Source of the DNA: Erinaceus europaeus
Taxonomy: Eukaryota; Chordata; Mammalia; Eulipotyphla; Erinaceidae
Assembly: GCF_950295315.1 (NCBI RefSeq)
Contig: NC_080168.1
Location: 74,131,519-74,195,518 of the forward strand
Length of the DNA stretch: 64,000 nt
Direction of reading: 5' to 3'
Part shown: one piece after another, positions 1 through 11,400 of the stretch
Layout: each line of letters begins with the position of its first letter
Numbering within the stretch: the stretch's first letter is position 1
The notes under the pieces: generated by a model
Seen by the model: only the letters and a program-made list of their open reading frames with translations
Databases searched by the model: none
Told to the model about the DNA's origin: nothing
Translations under genes and position numbers: made by a program

Positions 1-388
1 TTAAGAATCTCCACAACAACAAAAGTCCTAGGCCAGATGGCTTCACAAACTAATTCTACAAAACAGTTAGTACCCATACTTCTAAAGCTTTTCCATAAGA
101 TCAAAGAAACAGGAACTCTCCCTTCCTCCTTCCATGAAGCCAACATCACCCTGATACCAAAACCAGATACGGACACAACAAAAAAGGAAAACTACAGACC
201 AATATCTCTGATGAACATAGATGCCAAATTATTAAACAAGATCTTGTCCAACCAGATACAGCAGCATATCAAAAAAATTGTTCATCATGACCAAGTGGGA
301 TTCATCCCAGGAATGCAAGGCTGGTTCAACATACGTAAGTCAATCAATGTCATTCACCACAACAATAAAAGCCAGAAACAATCAAATA
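1..388 (+). mobile_element. L1 ORF2 reverse transcriptase fragment
   Basis: Frame from 37 reads [20 protein letters not shown] and [20 protein letters not shown], the N-terminal RT motifs of L1 ORF2, and runs off the left window edge. At about 389 the sequence jumps to a much later part of ORF2, so the catalytic core is deleted. Nearly the same RT segment recurs at 12500-12890. Confidence 0.9.
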
Positions 389-2490
389 CTTAGATGAAAA
401 CATTGGTAAAACACTTTCCCACCTAAACCTCAAGGATATCTTTGATGAAACAAACCCAACTGCAAAGAAGACTAAAGAAGAAACAAAAAATTGGGACTAT
501 ATCAAATTGAAAAGCTTCTTCACAGCCAAAGAAACTATCACACAAACAAAGAGACCCCTCACAGAATGGGAGAAGATCTTCACATGCCATACATCAGACA
601 AGAGACTAATCACCAAAATATACAAAGAGCTCAGCAAACTTAGCACCAAAAAAGCAAATGACCCCATCCATAAATGGGCAGAGGATATGATCAGAACATT
701 CACTCCAGAGAAGATCCAAAAGGCTAACAAACATGTGAAAAACTGCTCCAGGTCGCTGATTGTCAGAGAAATGCAAATAAAGACAACATTGAGATACCAC
801 CTCACCCCTGTGAGAATGGCATACATCAAAAAGGACAGCAGCAACAAATTCTGGAGAGGCTGTTGGGACAGAGGAACCCTTTTGCACTGCTAGTGGGAAT
901 GTAAATTGGTGCAGTCTCTGTGGAGAGCTGTCTGGAGAACTTTCACAAGGCTAGACATGGACCTTCCATATGACCCAGTAATTCCTCTCCTGGAGATATA
1001 CCCCAAGGACTCCATAACACCCAACCAAAAAGATGTGTGTACTCCTATGTTCACATTATCACAATTCATAATAGCTAAAACCTGGAAGCAACCCAGGTGC
1101 CCAACAACAGATGAGTGGCTGAAAAAGCTGTGGTATACATACACAATGGAATACTATGCAGCTACTAAGAACAATGAATTCAATTTCTCTGACCCATCTT
1201 GGTCAAAGCTAGAAGGAATTATGTTAAGTGAGCTAAGTCAGAAAGATAAAGATGAGTATGGGATGATCCCACTCATCAACAGAAGTTGACAAAGAAGATC
1301 AGGAAGGGAAACTAAAGGCAGGATCTGACTAAATTGAAAGCAGGGCACCAAAGTAAAAACCCTGTGGTGAGCGGGAGGGTGGACATGCAGCTTTCTGGGC
1401 CGGCGGGGGGGTTGGGTTGGGGGTGGATGAGTGGGATGGGACACAATCTTTTGGTGATGGGAATGGTGTTTATGTACACACCTATTAAATTGTACTCATA
1501 TAAATCAATATTTAATTAATATGAGAGGGGGAAAAATTGATTGTATGTCTAACAAAGGGACTTTTCAAAGCTAACCCAATTACCAAATAATGTGATGATA
1601 ACAGTAACTATCCATTGTCTTCTTGAACCCTAAGACAGCAGGAACCTCACATTTACACTATAAAGCCTAAACTTCCCTCCATCCTGGGACCCTAGGGTAG
1701 GGTCCACTTTCCTGTATGCTTCTCCCAATTCTTATCAAATAATATTGCATCTGCTGATTGCGACCTAATCAATGCAACGATTGCCACCCCAGCATGCTTC
1801 ACTTCATACTGTGTCCAGAGACTTCAGGTATGGAACGAAAACCCTTGAGCTTCATCACTTGGGTGAGACCTTTCCTTTCATAGTATTCTCTAACTCCATC
1901 CCAGGTGGTTCACTTCCCAACAAAGTCCCAAAACCAAGATATAGACCAGGTTCCAGGAGATAGAGCATATGTTCACACTTATCCATAAACTAGGGCAAAT
2001 ATATACCTGAAAGCAATAGTACACTAGAGTTTGCAGTGAGTACCCCCCAACACTTCCTCTCCACTATTCCAACCTTTGGGTCCATGATTGTTCAACAATT
2101 TGTTTGGCTTTGTATGTTAACTCTCTTTTTCAATCACCAGGTTCTGGATGCTAACCAGACTTCCCTGGACAGATGACCCCATCAATGTGTACTGGAGCAC
2201 CACTTCCTCAGAGCCCCATCCTACTAGGGAAAGAGAGAGGCAGACTGGGAGTATGGACCCACCAGTCAACGTCCATGTTCAGCGGGTTAGCAATTACAGA
2301 AGCCATACCTCCCACCTTCTGCAACCTACAATGACCCTGGGTCCATGCTCCCAGAGGGATAGAGAATGGCAAAGCTATTGGGGAGGGGATGGGATATGGA
2401 GATTGGGTGGTGGGAATTGTGTGGAGTTGCACCCCCCCATCCTATGATTTTGTTAATGTCTCCTTTCTTAAAGAAATAATTAATTAAAAC
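389..2490 (+). mobile_element. L1 ORF2 C-terminus and long 3' UTR
   Basis: 389-893 encodes the [20 protein letters not shown] block with breaks. 906-1289 encodes the ORF2 end (TRLDMDLPYDPVIPLLEIYP, KTWKQPRCPTTDEWLKKLWY, ending LINRS and TGA). A ~1.2-kb 3' UTR follows, with a G-rich stretch at 1401-1440. It ends near 2485 after the motif GGTGGTGGGAATTGTGTGG and an A-rich tail. The same 3' UTR recurs at 55.8-57.6 kb and, in a longer version, at 53.5-55.2 kb. No intact ORF2 remains. Confidence 0.9.
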
Positions 2491-3334
2491 AAACAAATAA
2501 ACAAACAAAAAAAAGATTTATTGAGAAAGCCAACTGGCCATGTTAAATCATTTCTTAGTTCTTTCAATAAATTATTTTTTATTGGTTATCTATCACGTAG
2601 CAATTGTGTGCTAAGAATACAGCATTAAAGCCGTGATAGACTCTTCCTCCATGTACTTTAGAGTCTGGCTACAGATGTAAATAAATCATTATGCAAATAG
2701 AAATTTATGAATTGTGATGAAGTCCATGGAAAATGAGTTGCTGGGAGAGCTAAGAATATGTAAGGGATCTGATTTGATTAGGGGCACAAGGAGAAAATAT
2801 CCAAGTCATTTTGGGGTGGAGGCCTGAAGGATTCCCTAGAATCCTTTGGTTGAGGCAGCTAGAAGCTCAAGTGCAGAGGCCCTGAGACAAAAGTGAACAA
2901 AGATGGTGTAAGAAACTGAACCCTGGGGCCACAGCAGTAGCAGCACAGAACAGGGTGAGTGGAAGCTAAAGGTGAATTTAGGGACTAGGGCTACAGGTTT
3001 GTAACTTTCCTGAAAGCAATAGGGAGTCACTGAAGGATGGTCTTCTGGGGTCTAGAGTGACCACCGGAAGTGTTCACTGTGGATAAAACAGTGGGATGTC
3101 ACTCACAATCATGAGTTTGTGGTTCTCAAGTGGGCTAGTTCCTTCTCCACACGGAGCTGCCCCTGACCTCATCTACTGTTCTACAAAGCGGGTGAGCACA
3201 GCAAGTGTCTTGTTATTTGCCAACAACTATACAACTGTTCAAACTGTCCAGTCAGAAACATTTATAGGCAAGTGGGGAGTTCTCCAAGTTGTTAAACCTG
3301 ACTCAGAACAAGTCTACATTGTCTTTTCTTATAT
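2491..3334. other. non-repetitive intergenic stretch
   Basis: No gene, splice-flanked frame or familiar repeat is seen. Open frames here are short and without codon-like character. Confidence 0.5.
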
Positions 3335-3546
3335 ATGGAAGTATTTTTTATAAGACAGAGAAATTGAGAGGGAAGGGGAAGATAGAGAGGGGGAGAAAGA
3401 GAGCAAGAGAGAGAGAGAGAGAGACCTGGAGCACTGCTTCATCACTCATGAGGCTTTCTCCTTGCAGATGGGAGCTGGAGATTTAATTCTGGGTCCTTGA
3501 GCATGGTAATGTATGCGCTCAACCAGGTGCACCACCATCAGGCCCC
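3335..3546 (-). mobile_element. SINE-B copy
   Basis: Complement shows the SINE-B head (GGGGCCTGATGGTGGTGCAC) and the GAAGCAGTGCTCCAGG core. A GA-rich run (about 3370-3424) is the expanded pyrimidine tract. Moderately diverged, no clear TSD. Confidence 0.75.
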
Positions 3547-4331
3547 AAGAGCATACTTTCTGTATCTCTGCAGTCATCACTCTCAAGCATGACTAAGACA
3601 GTAGATGCTGTCCCATGGGCTCTAGGTCAGAGTAACAAGCCTATTGCAAATGACTTCAGGCAACAAAGAAATCAAGAGATGAGTTTGACAAAATAGAAAA
3701 TAACTTTCATTACTCTATATGTGTAGATAGGTATGGCATCCTCAAAGAGTCACACAGGCTGGGTTCAGCCCTGTCTCTATTGCTTATTTATTTTTCTCTA
3801 AGCTGGAAGCAAGCCAGGAAGAAAAGCCAAGGACTAAGTCTTAAGAGTTTTACTGCTCATTAATTGGCAGGGATTTCTCACTGGCAGTTTCCAGAGGAAT
3901 TATATCATCACACCAGTGTCAATCTTGGCTGCTGTTCCTTCACCCCTGGATTCTGAAAGTGGAGAGGTGAGAGGTACAGAATTCACTAGATGGAGGGACT
4001 GCCAGAACTGATCCCACACTAGCAGGGAAGTAGGACATGTTTAGAGGGGTTTTTGAAGCATGTTACAAACCAGCCTGTGAAGAACAGCCTCACCCTGTCT
4101 GTCCTCCAACTTAGTCTCCAAGCATTGGATTTGGGCTGCCTCTGACTATCAAATAACCCAATGCAAAGGTTGCCTATTGAGAGGAGATCAAGCCTCTAAA
4201 GGCACAGGGGTAAATGCTTATGGAATCTTGTTACAAGTTCTGTCTCTCCACTTTTTTTTTTCAGGAGGATGTTGTCTTGGTTCTAAAGGGGGTAGGGGTA
4301 GGGAGAGTGGAAGAGATCATAGTTGATTACT
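3547..4331. other. non-repetitive intergenic stretch
   Basis: Nothing recognised; no long frame and no familiar repeat core. Confidence 0.5.
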
Positions 4332-4547
4332 TTTTTAAAAAAATTTTTTTTATTTATTTTCCCCTTTTTTGTTGCCCTTGTTTTTTAGTTGTTTTTGTAG
4401 TTATTATTGCTGTTGTTAGATAGGACAGAGAGAAATGGAGAGAGGAGGGGCAGACAGAGGGGGGAGAGAAAGATAGATACCTGCAGACCTGCTTCACCGC
4501 TTGTGAAGTGACTCCCCTGCAGGTGAGGAGCCAGGGGCTCAAACTAC
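4332..4547 (-). mobile_element. SINE-A copy, 5' truncated
   Basis: Tail (CCCCTTTTTTGTTGCCCTTG) and the complement of the GGTGAAGCAGGTCTGCAGGT core are clear. The tRNA-like head with A and B boxes is missing after CCAGGGGCTCAAAC, so the copy lacks its promoter. Confidence 0.85.
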
Positions 4548-5871
4548 TTTTTTTTTATTTGCCTATAGAACAACAACAAATAAAAACTATAGTCTTGCCA
4601 GCAACAAGAAAGCCTGGAATTTTTTGCTTCTCTTTTAACAGTACCCTCAAAAAAAAAAAAGAAAGAAAGAAAAAATATATATTAAGTTCTATCAGCTTTG
4701 TATTTTACCTTTAGAAGCCCAGCAGCTCCCAGAACACCATCAGGCAGAAAAAGATGTTTATTGGTTGCAAAGGGCTGTGAGTGACTGTACAGCCTGGGAA
4801 AAGAAATGTTGGCCTCCATTAAGGTGCCTCTAGGGAGGCAGAGAGATGAGGGAGGAATGCTGTTGGCATCCTAGACAGTAGGACTCAGAGGTTTTTGTTT
4901 TTTTTCTTTTTCCTTTTAAAATTAGAAGAGTCTAATGTTTCCTACCTTCCCAGCTTCTAGTTCCCCATGTTCTTTCTCTCAATTGTGCCAAGACACATAT
5001 TTCTCTTTCCCTGGACCACCAGGAAGGTGTGGTTTGGAATGTCACTAAACAAACAACCCTTCTTCCAGACCCCACCAGCAGGAGACAGCAGCTCTTAACT
5101 TGGTGGCTTTGGGCTCCCAGGAGCACAGAGGCAGGAGCTGCCCTCTTGAGGGCTGATCACAGGACTTGAGTAGCATGGCTTACGTGAGAACCATGTTTTA
5201 TTGGTTGTCATGAGTCAAGCAGAATTTGTGGGGGAAAATACTTCCACAAAAACAAAAGGAAGACAGGTAGAGAGAAGAGATTCACCAGAGATAGAAGGCT
5301 TTTCATGGATAAAGCTAAAATTCATAGCCACATAGGGGTGATATCTTAAAACTGAAAACACAAGTTCTTCAAGTGCATTCATAGATGCTTTCTTTTTCTT
5401 TATTTTTAAGTTGTGCCCACACAAATTCCAAAACAGCATGTTTCCTTCTCTTCCCAAACTCAGATAGCTACTGACAATTATCTTAATTGTGCATTCGTGA
5501 AAAAATTCACCAAAAAAGGTAACATAAAAATGCCTTTCGAAAAAATAATACCTTTACGTTTTGTCATGGGTGAGGGTACAGCTTTTACTACTGTTGTCTC
5601 CCATCTACACTACCTTTTAAATGTTGTAACATATGCATTTGAAGAAGATGGAAAAGCTCATTTTCTCCCTATTGTTCATTCTTTCAAATATTTATCCATT
5701 ATAGTTTTATTACTGTTTAGTACACATTGCAATACCTCATATTTCATTAAATGACTCTGCTCACACAGACATATGTATAACTATACTTTTCATGGATACA
5801 CTAAATTTTATTATATTATTTAGCTAATTTCTAATTGTTTTACTTAAAATAATTTAAAAATATAGTTCTAT
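4548..5871. other. non-repetitive intergenic stretch
   Basis: No recognised gene or repeat. A 113-codon frame at 5413-5754 has no similarity I can name, AT-rich random composition, and no splice context, so I do not call it. Confidence 0.5.
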
Positions 5872-6205
5872 ACAAAACTGTAGAATGGGGTAGAGGAGAT
5901 AGTACTATCAATAGTACAGTACAGAGTAGTGCTCTGGCAAAAATTAATAATAATAATAAATGTTGACATGACTTCATAGCAGCATTATTCATCATAACCC
6001 AAATATGTAATAAACTGTAATGATCATCAACTAAAGAGTATGAAATATATTTATAAAATACAATGGAAAATTATCCAGCCACATACAAAAGAAAAAACAT
6101 TGACATATGTTGATCCGTGTTATATCATAGATGGATGTTGACAACATCATGTTAAATCAGAGAAGTCAAACAAAAGGTCATACATTTTAGTAATTCCATT
6201 TATAT
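5872..6205 (+). mobile_element. old SINE-D fragment followed by ancient L1 ORF2 end
   Basis: 5872-5950 resembles the SINE-D end (AGAGTAGTGCTCTGGCAAAA). 5951-6205 is a decayed L1 ORF2 C-terminal region (CATAGCAGCATTATTCATCA, ACAATGGAAAATTATCCAGC), more diverged than the other L1 copies and probably pre-dating the hedgehog lineage. Confidence 0.6.
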
Positions 6206-6224
6206 AAAAGGCAGATCAAAAGGA

Positions 6225-6405
6225 TGGGACCAAGATGACCAGATAGCATGGCCAGTAGATAACATAGTGGATAAAGCATTGGACTCTCAAGCATGAGGTC
6301 CTGAATTTCAATCTCTGCCATTGCATGTGCCAGAGTAATAGAGTAGCGTTTCTTTCTCTCTTTCTCACCCCTCACTACCCTTCTTTCTAATAAATAAGCT
6401 TACCT
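6225..6405 (+). mobile_element. SINE-C copy
   Basis: Contains AGTGGATAAAGCATTGGACT and CAAGCATGAGGTCCTGA, followed by a pyrimidine tract and an AATAAATAAG tail. tRNA-related head, diverged. Confidence 0.75.
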
Positions 6406-6639
6406 ATGTAGCCAGATAGGGAGGATCTGTGTTTACCTCTTCTGGATATTATAACAAGTCTACATTAAAACTTGAGTCATACTACTCAGAAGCCCAACCA
6501 AGACAAGGGGGCCTTCCATAGCTAGAGACAGGGATGGAGGTGGTACAATGTCAAGCCACAGAGGAAGCTAAGGCACACTCCCATTAAGATGGAAATCCCA
6601 GAAGAAAAAAGGAGTGACAGCTAGGAAGAGACAGATTTT

Positions 6640-6884
6640 TTTGCTTTTAAGATTTTGAATGGGGGAACTAATGGTTTACAATAAACACATTTGTTGGTAT
6701 AAGTATAAAATTTCTCAATTTTCTGCAAAACACTCTAGGTTCTAGCCCAGCCTAGGTCCTTATCTACCATCATGCACCAGGGCCTGAAAGGCTCCCTCCC
6801 CAGCAAGTCCTTTACTTTGGTGTAATACAACAAACCCAGTCCAATTCTACTTTGTGTTTTTCATTTCTGTTCTTGTTTCTCAAC
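6640..6884 (-). mobile_element. L1 3' UTR fragment
   Basis: Complement matches the L1 3' end seen at 25566-25735 and 37756-38040: landmarks TGGTTTACAATAAACAC, TTCTCAATTTTCTGC, and GTCCTTTACTTTGGTGTAAT. ORF2 is absent. Confidence 0.75.
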
Positions 6885-7760
6885 TTTTATCCATTTCCGA
6901 GGTATGAAATGGCCAGTGAGCAAACATTAAAGACCCCATCTTGCTCTGCATGTATGAATCTTATATCCTCTCACTGTCTTCCTGCCTATTACTTTGTCTC
7001 CTGATACTAAGGAACATTAAACTATAAGCCTATCAATAGACATTCAAGGGAGGGGGGAGATATTAATTAATAATGCCATCTCAGAGTTTTTCAAGGCCTA
7101 GACAACCAAGCTCTGATGACTCACTCTGTGTGACCAGACCATTCCAAACCACACAGTCACGATAGGACATCCATGTGCCCTACTGACCCACTGCCATTTA
7201 TAAACCTTGAATTCCAGGCTGAGAATAAGATTTTTTTTTCTTGAGGCATGAGTCTGCCATTTTCTCCAGCTCTTTAGCACTGGATTAGTCTGCTGTTAAC
7301 TGACCTTCTATATGGCAAGGAACTCAAGCCGTCAATTTGTTATGTGGTGTGGGGCTGTGCTGAACCACAGGTATCCAATACCACATTCCAACATTTTGCA
7401 CCACTTGAACAAGAAGAAAGGCACTGGAATGAAGTTGAAAGTAAAATTAAGTGGAGGACTATGTCCCGGGTGAGTTGTCCACTTCTATTCTCACAACATC
7501 AATGCCTGACTATGCTGTTTCCAAGTTCAGGGGCAACTCATGAAGAGAGCTTCTATGCCTACCTAACTATTGCTAGCATGACCAGAGAAATGAGATGATA
7601 TTCTGGAGATAACTAGGGGATCTTGTTTGAGATTTATAACTTTCTTTATTTATTGAGTAGCTTAAACTAGTGCTTCTCAAACTCAATACATCTAGGAATC
7701 AATCACCTGGGAATTTTCTTAGGACGTAGATTCTGGTTGGCTACATCTGGAATGGGGCTT
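6885..7760. other. non-repetitive intergenic stretch
   Basis: No recognised coding exon or repeat; short frames only. Confidence 0.5.
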
Positions 7761-7776
7761 GAGATTCTTCATTTCT

Positions 7777-8552
7777 TTTTTGTTTTTCTTTTGTACAACT
7801 GTTTCCTTTAAATTTTTTAATGGTCAGGAAATGGTATAGAATAACTGCCAAGTCACATAAGTTAACGTTTTTGCTAACGTTTGTGATCCCGGAAAGAATG
7901 CTCTATCAGTGGATGCAAATTGCATCCATCATCTGGGTGCGTGACTGTGTATAGGTGATGGACCCAACTCTACATGTTGCAGAAATATATGTGATTACCA
8001 TGTTTGGCAGGCTTCAGGTCTCCTTCTATCGGAGGGTTGGGCTCTGGTCTTGGTTTTGAGTGATAGGGATTCTTGGGTAAAGGCCTATCTGTTTTCACTT
8101 TGGTGACCTTTGAAAGCTCTCCTAGATCAGGCCATACCCAGCCCAGTTTGTCCAACACACACTCATCAAACTTTGTCTGCTGTTTGCAACAGTGATGAAA
8201 TAATTGCAAGTTGGAGTAATCAATGCAGGTCCAATATTCTTTAAAAATCTCCGCACAGTGAAGCTTTATCTCCCTGAAGAAATCCAGAGCACACTTGTTG
8301 ACAAGCTTGCCCTCCTCTAAACACCATCGTGGATCTTTGTCTTCCCAGCAGCAGAGCATGAACTCCCTGTTGGGCTTGTCACACTGAGCTCCATAGTGGT
8401 GAGCAGCCGCTTTAAGCACAGAAGAACTGACATTCACCTCTTGCACTTTCAGATCCTTAACAGTGGGCAGCTCCACTATCCCCAGCATGTTGGCTGCAGC
8501 GCCGACTTGGAGGAGGTGACCACAGCCGTGCTGCCCCAATCTCCTTGAACTC
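7777..8552 (-). mobile_element. processed NDUFA8 insertion (UTRs, A-tail, TSD)
   Basis: Whole retroposed unit. On the + strand it begins with a T-rich run at 7777-7793 (the A-tail), preceded inland by an ATTAAA signal (TTTAAT at about 7816-7821). The 3' UTR is about 175 bp and the 5' UTR about 64 bp. Flanking direct repeats GAGATTCTTCATTTCT (7761-7776) and GAGATTCTGCATTTCT (8553-8568) differ by one base. This is the signature of L1-mediated retrotransposition of a spliced NDUFA8 mRNA. Confidence 0.9.
7970..8488 (-). pseudogene. NDUFA8: NDUFA8 retrocopy, full-length open frame (172 codons)
   Basis: Intronless frame of 172 residues, the same length as NDUFA8, an accessory subunit of respiratory complex I on the intermembrane-space side with a CHCH fold. 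It starts [18 protein letters not shown] and ends at a TGA-type stop near 7970. All eight cysteines of the CX9C framework are present (C36, C46, C56, C66, C78, C88, C100, C110). Several positions that are arginine in other NDUFA8 proteins are now Cys or Trp (C47, W55, C101, and W in the [10 protein letters not shown] segment). These are what CpG decay of CGN codons produces, so the copy looks neutrally drifting despite its open frame. It is flanked by retroposition hallmarks and has no recognisable promoter. The ATG chosen is the ancestral NDUFA8 start; the frame is also open for 17 codons upstream, which come from 5' UTR. Confidence 0.93.
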
Positions 8553-8568
8553 GAGATTCTGCATTTCT

Positions 8569-9310
8569 AACCAGTTTCCACATGATGACAATATTGCTGG
8601 TCTAGGCACCATCTTTTGAGTAGAAAAGTACAGATGACATAGGAAACCAATCTAAACCTTACTCGTCTGTGGTTTGACGATTCTGTAATTACGAATGGTA
8701 TCATTGAAGGTGTGCAAAATGAGCACAGGGGAATTGTATCTCTATTTCCCTGTATACTTCTTTCCCCCACAGTGTTTTCTTCTATATAGGATTGACAGAT
8801 ACTTTAGTGCAGTGAGAGAATCTTAGTTTATGCCTGTTTTCCTAGTATGATGATTAAACAAATATCTTCTAATTCTTGCCCTAGTAAGTTATATGGCTAC
8901 CCGCCTTCTGAGTTTCTTTTGTTTGTTATCCACATCCACAGAATATGGAATCCCTTAAATTTCCATGGGTTGCATATTTCAAACCAAGGAGAAAAGTATG
9001 ACCTAGAAAGATTCCCTATACAATATGTCAGAACTCCATGGTTTGTGAAATTATGTTTTCCTTCTTTACAAACAGAACAGCTGGCAAGGGTATTTGCATT
9101 CAGCCCGCCCAAGATGTGGGAACCTGGGAGAAAACTATTTGCTTTTTTGTGTGTTTGTATGTGGTTGTTGGTGGTGGTGGTGACTAGCAGCAAAGCTCAT
9201 TTGGAAGAGTCAAAGCTCAATGCAAAAATACCTCTTGGATGATTTTCCTACTTCCTATTTTCATGGAATCAATGTCTGAATGCACTTCCCAAGTTCAGGT
9301 ACAGGTAATG
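8569..9310. other. non-repetitive intergenic stretch
   Basis: A 131-codon frame at 8847-9242 is open but resembles nothing I know and has no exon borders; treated as chance. Confidence 0.5.
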
Positions 9311-9314
9311 AAAG

Positions 9315-9515
9315 AAGTTCTTTCTTCCTCCCTTTCTTCCTCTCTCCCTCCCTTCCTTTTTACCTTCTTTCCTTCCTCCTTCCCTTCCTTTCTTAAAGAG
9401 TGAAAGATATTGTGGTACTAAGGCTTCCTTCAGTGCAATGACAGCCTAAGTTCAAACAGAGGTTACACATATGGTGAAGCAGCACATTATCCAAGTGAGC
9501 AATTTTTCCAGCCCA
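9315..9515 (-). mobile_element. SINE-E copy with pyrimidine tract
   Basis: 9315-9395 is a TTCC-rich tract, then the complement of a tRNA-like SINE head ending CATTATCCAAGTGAGCAATTT. The same head occurs at 17880-18003 and 33785-33978. Old and diverged. Confidence 0.6.
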
Positions 9516-9689
9516 TAAATGATTTTCTATGCCCAGCTAACAAGGCACTGCACAAGAAGGGCTCTCTCTGCTTACCAACCCCACCACTTGCTGTTCCTCA
9601 AGTCTGTTTCCAAGTATTGCATATTAAGTGCTTTTTCAAGTGACCCCATTCAAAGTAATATATTTGAAGACTTCCTTCCGGAGGCAGGG

Positions 9690-10985
9690 CTACAGAGCAG
9701 CAGCAGCTCTGTTTCTCTTCTCTCCTCTCCTGGGTCAACTAGGAATACCAAAGGAGACCACCTGGGACCACAACAAGATAGGACTAGAATGACTTCAGGA
9801 ACCCACCAAATCATGAGTGAGTACAAACATATGTGGCTGGTGGACAGAGAGGAGCCTATGGAGAGATTAAGTGGCTGGTAACAGTTCGGCAGTTTACCAG
9901 TTGAGATACCAACTCCAGTCTATTTCACTAACAAGGTGATGGCTGAAGGGAGGAGAGAACTCCCCTGAGACTCACCAAATCCAACTGTGAGTCTCCATTG
10001 CTACTGCCCTCAGAATCTGGAACAGCAGCAGGGAGGTCCTGTGCTGACTCCAGCCTTTCTCACTGGGCACTCTATAGATATCTTGCTATGCTCTTCTGGC
10101 CTATAGTGTTTTTGTGGAAAAGTCTTCTTATCTTATGGCTTTTCCTCTATAGATGGCTCTTTGTTTTTCTCTTGCAGCCTTCAGGATCCTTTCTTATACT
10201 TATTCCTTTCCATTCTAAATATGATGTGCCTTGGTTTCTTTAAGTCTGGGTTAATTCTGTTTGGAACCCTCTGGACTTCTTGAACCTTTATGCCTTTGAT
10301 GTTGTCTAGACTAGAGAAGTTTTCAGCTATTATGACCTGAAGAATGCTTTCTTCCTCTCCCTCTCTTTCTTCCTCTGGTAAGCCAATAATGTGTATATTG
10401 TTTCTTTTGAAGTTATCCCATAGGTCTCTGTTCTTGTTTTCAGTATCTCATAATCTCTTTTTGAGATCTCTTACTTCTTTTTAGATGTTTCTAATTTGTC
10501 TTTGATCTTGCTAATTCTGTCTTCAGCCTCATTGATTCTATTCTCTCTCCCCTCTACTGTTTTCTGGACTTCATCTATTTTTTTTTTTGCCCTGTTCTGA
10601 TACTGTTTTAGCTTTTTCAGCTAGCTGTGTTCTTAGCTCAGCTATTTCAGCTTTCAGCTCTCTAATAACCTTGAGATAGTTAGTGTTTTCTTCCAGGGTC
10701 TCAATTGTTATTTCTGATGACATTTCTTTCAAACTCTTTACTCACTCCTGTGATTATTTCCTTAACTATTGTTTGGATGTTGACCTCATTATTCTGTGCT
10801 TCAACATTTAGGGGATTTTAGCTGGACTCTTGTCCTAGTTCATTTCTCCAATATTTCTTCTAGTTGGTTTAACCATTTTATATAATATGTTATGAGGTCC
10901 ATCTCTCAGTACTTTTCAAATTACTGATCACTCTTGCCTATATTGACTTGTGTCTAATTAGGGTAATTAAATGGTTCACAACTGT
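9690..10985 (-). mobile_element. L1/HAL1 ORF1 remnant
   Basis: On the - strand, 10880 to about 10060 encodes a decayed L1 ORF1 protein: a coiled-coil part rich in E, K and L, then an RRM-like part reading IIGLPEEEREGEEESILQVI and IKVQEVQRVPNRINPDL. C-terminal traces ILKAAREKQRAIYRGKAIR and ARRA-QDIYRV follow. Stops interrupt it. No ORF2 follows on this strand; the sequence below ~10060 is unassigned, so a half-L1 (HAL1) is possible. Confidence 0.75.
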
Positions 10986-11400
10986 AGAAATTGATAGTTG
11001 TTTCAATAGTATTTTAATAGTGGAGTCTATATATAGCAAATCTACAGCCAACATCATACTCAATAGTGAAAAACTGTTGTAAGAGAAGAAGTCAAACTCT
11101 CCCTATTTAGAGATGACATGATATTATACACAGAAAAACCTAAGGAATCCAGCAAGAAGCTTTTGGATATCATCAGGCAATACAGTAAAGTGTCAGGCTA
11201 CAAAATTAACATTAAAAAGTCAGTGGCATTCCTCTATCAAACACTAATCTAGAAGAAGTTGAAATCCAGAAATCAATTCCTTTTACTATAGCAACAAAAA
11301 CAATGAAATACTTAGGAGAAAATGTAACCAAAGAAGTGAAAGAATTGTATACTGAAAATTATGAGTCACTACTCAAGGAAATTGAAAAAGACACAAAGTA
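10986..11400 (+). mobile_element. L1 ORF2 fragment (late RT region)
   Basis: Decayed translation includes [10 protein letters not shown] (the RT active-site box, normally FADD), then the VSGYKIN-like stretch and the region after it. It precedes an endonuclease-region segment at 11401, which in an intact L1 lies upstream, so these are two separate insertions. Confidence 0.8.

Noticed and set aside
5413..5754. 113-codon open frame in AT-rich DNA
   Set aside because: Random-looking composition and no similarity I can name.
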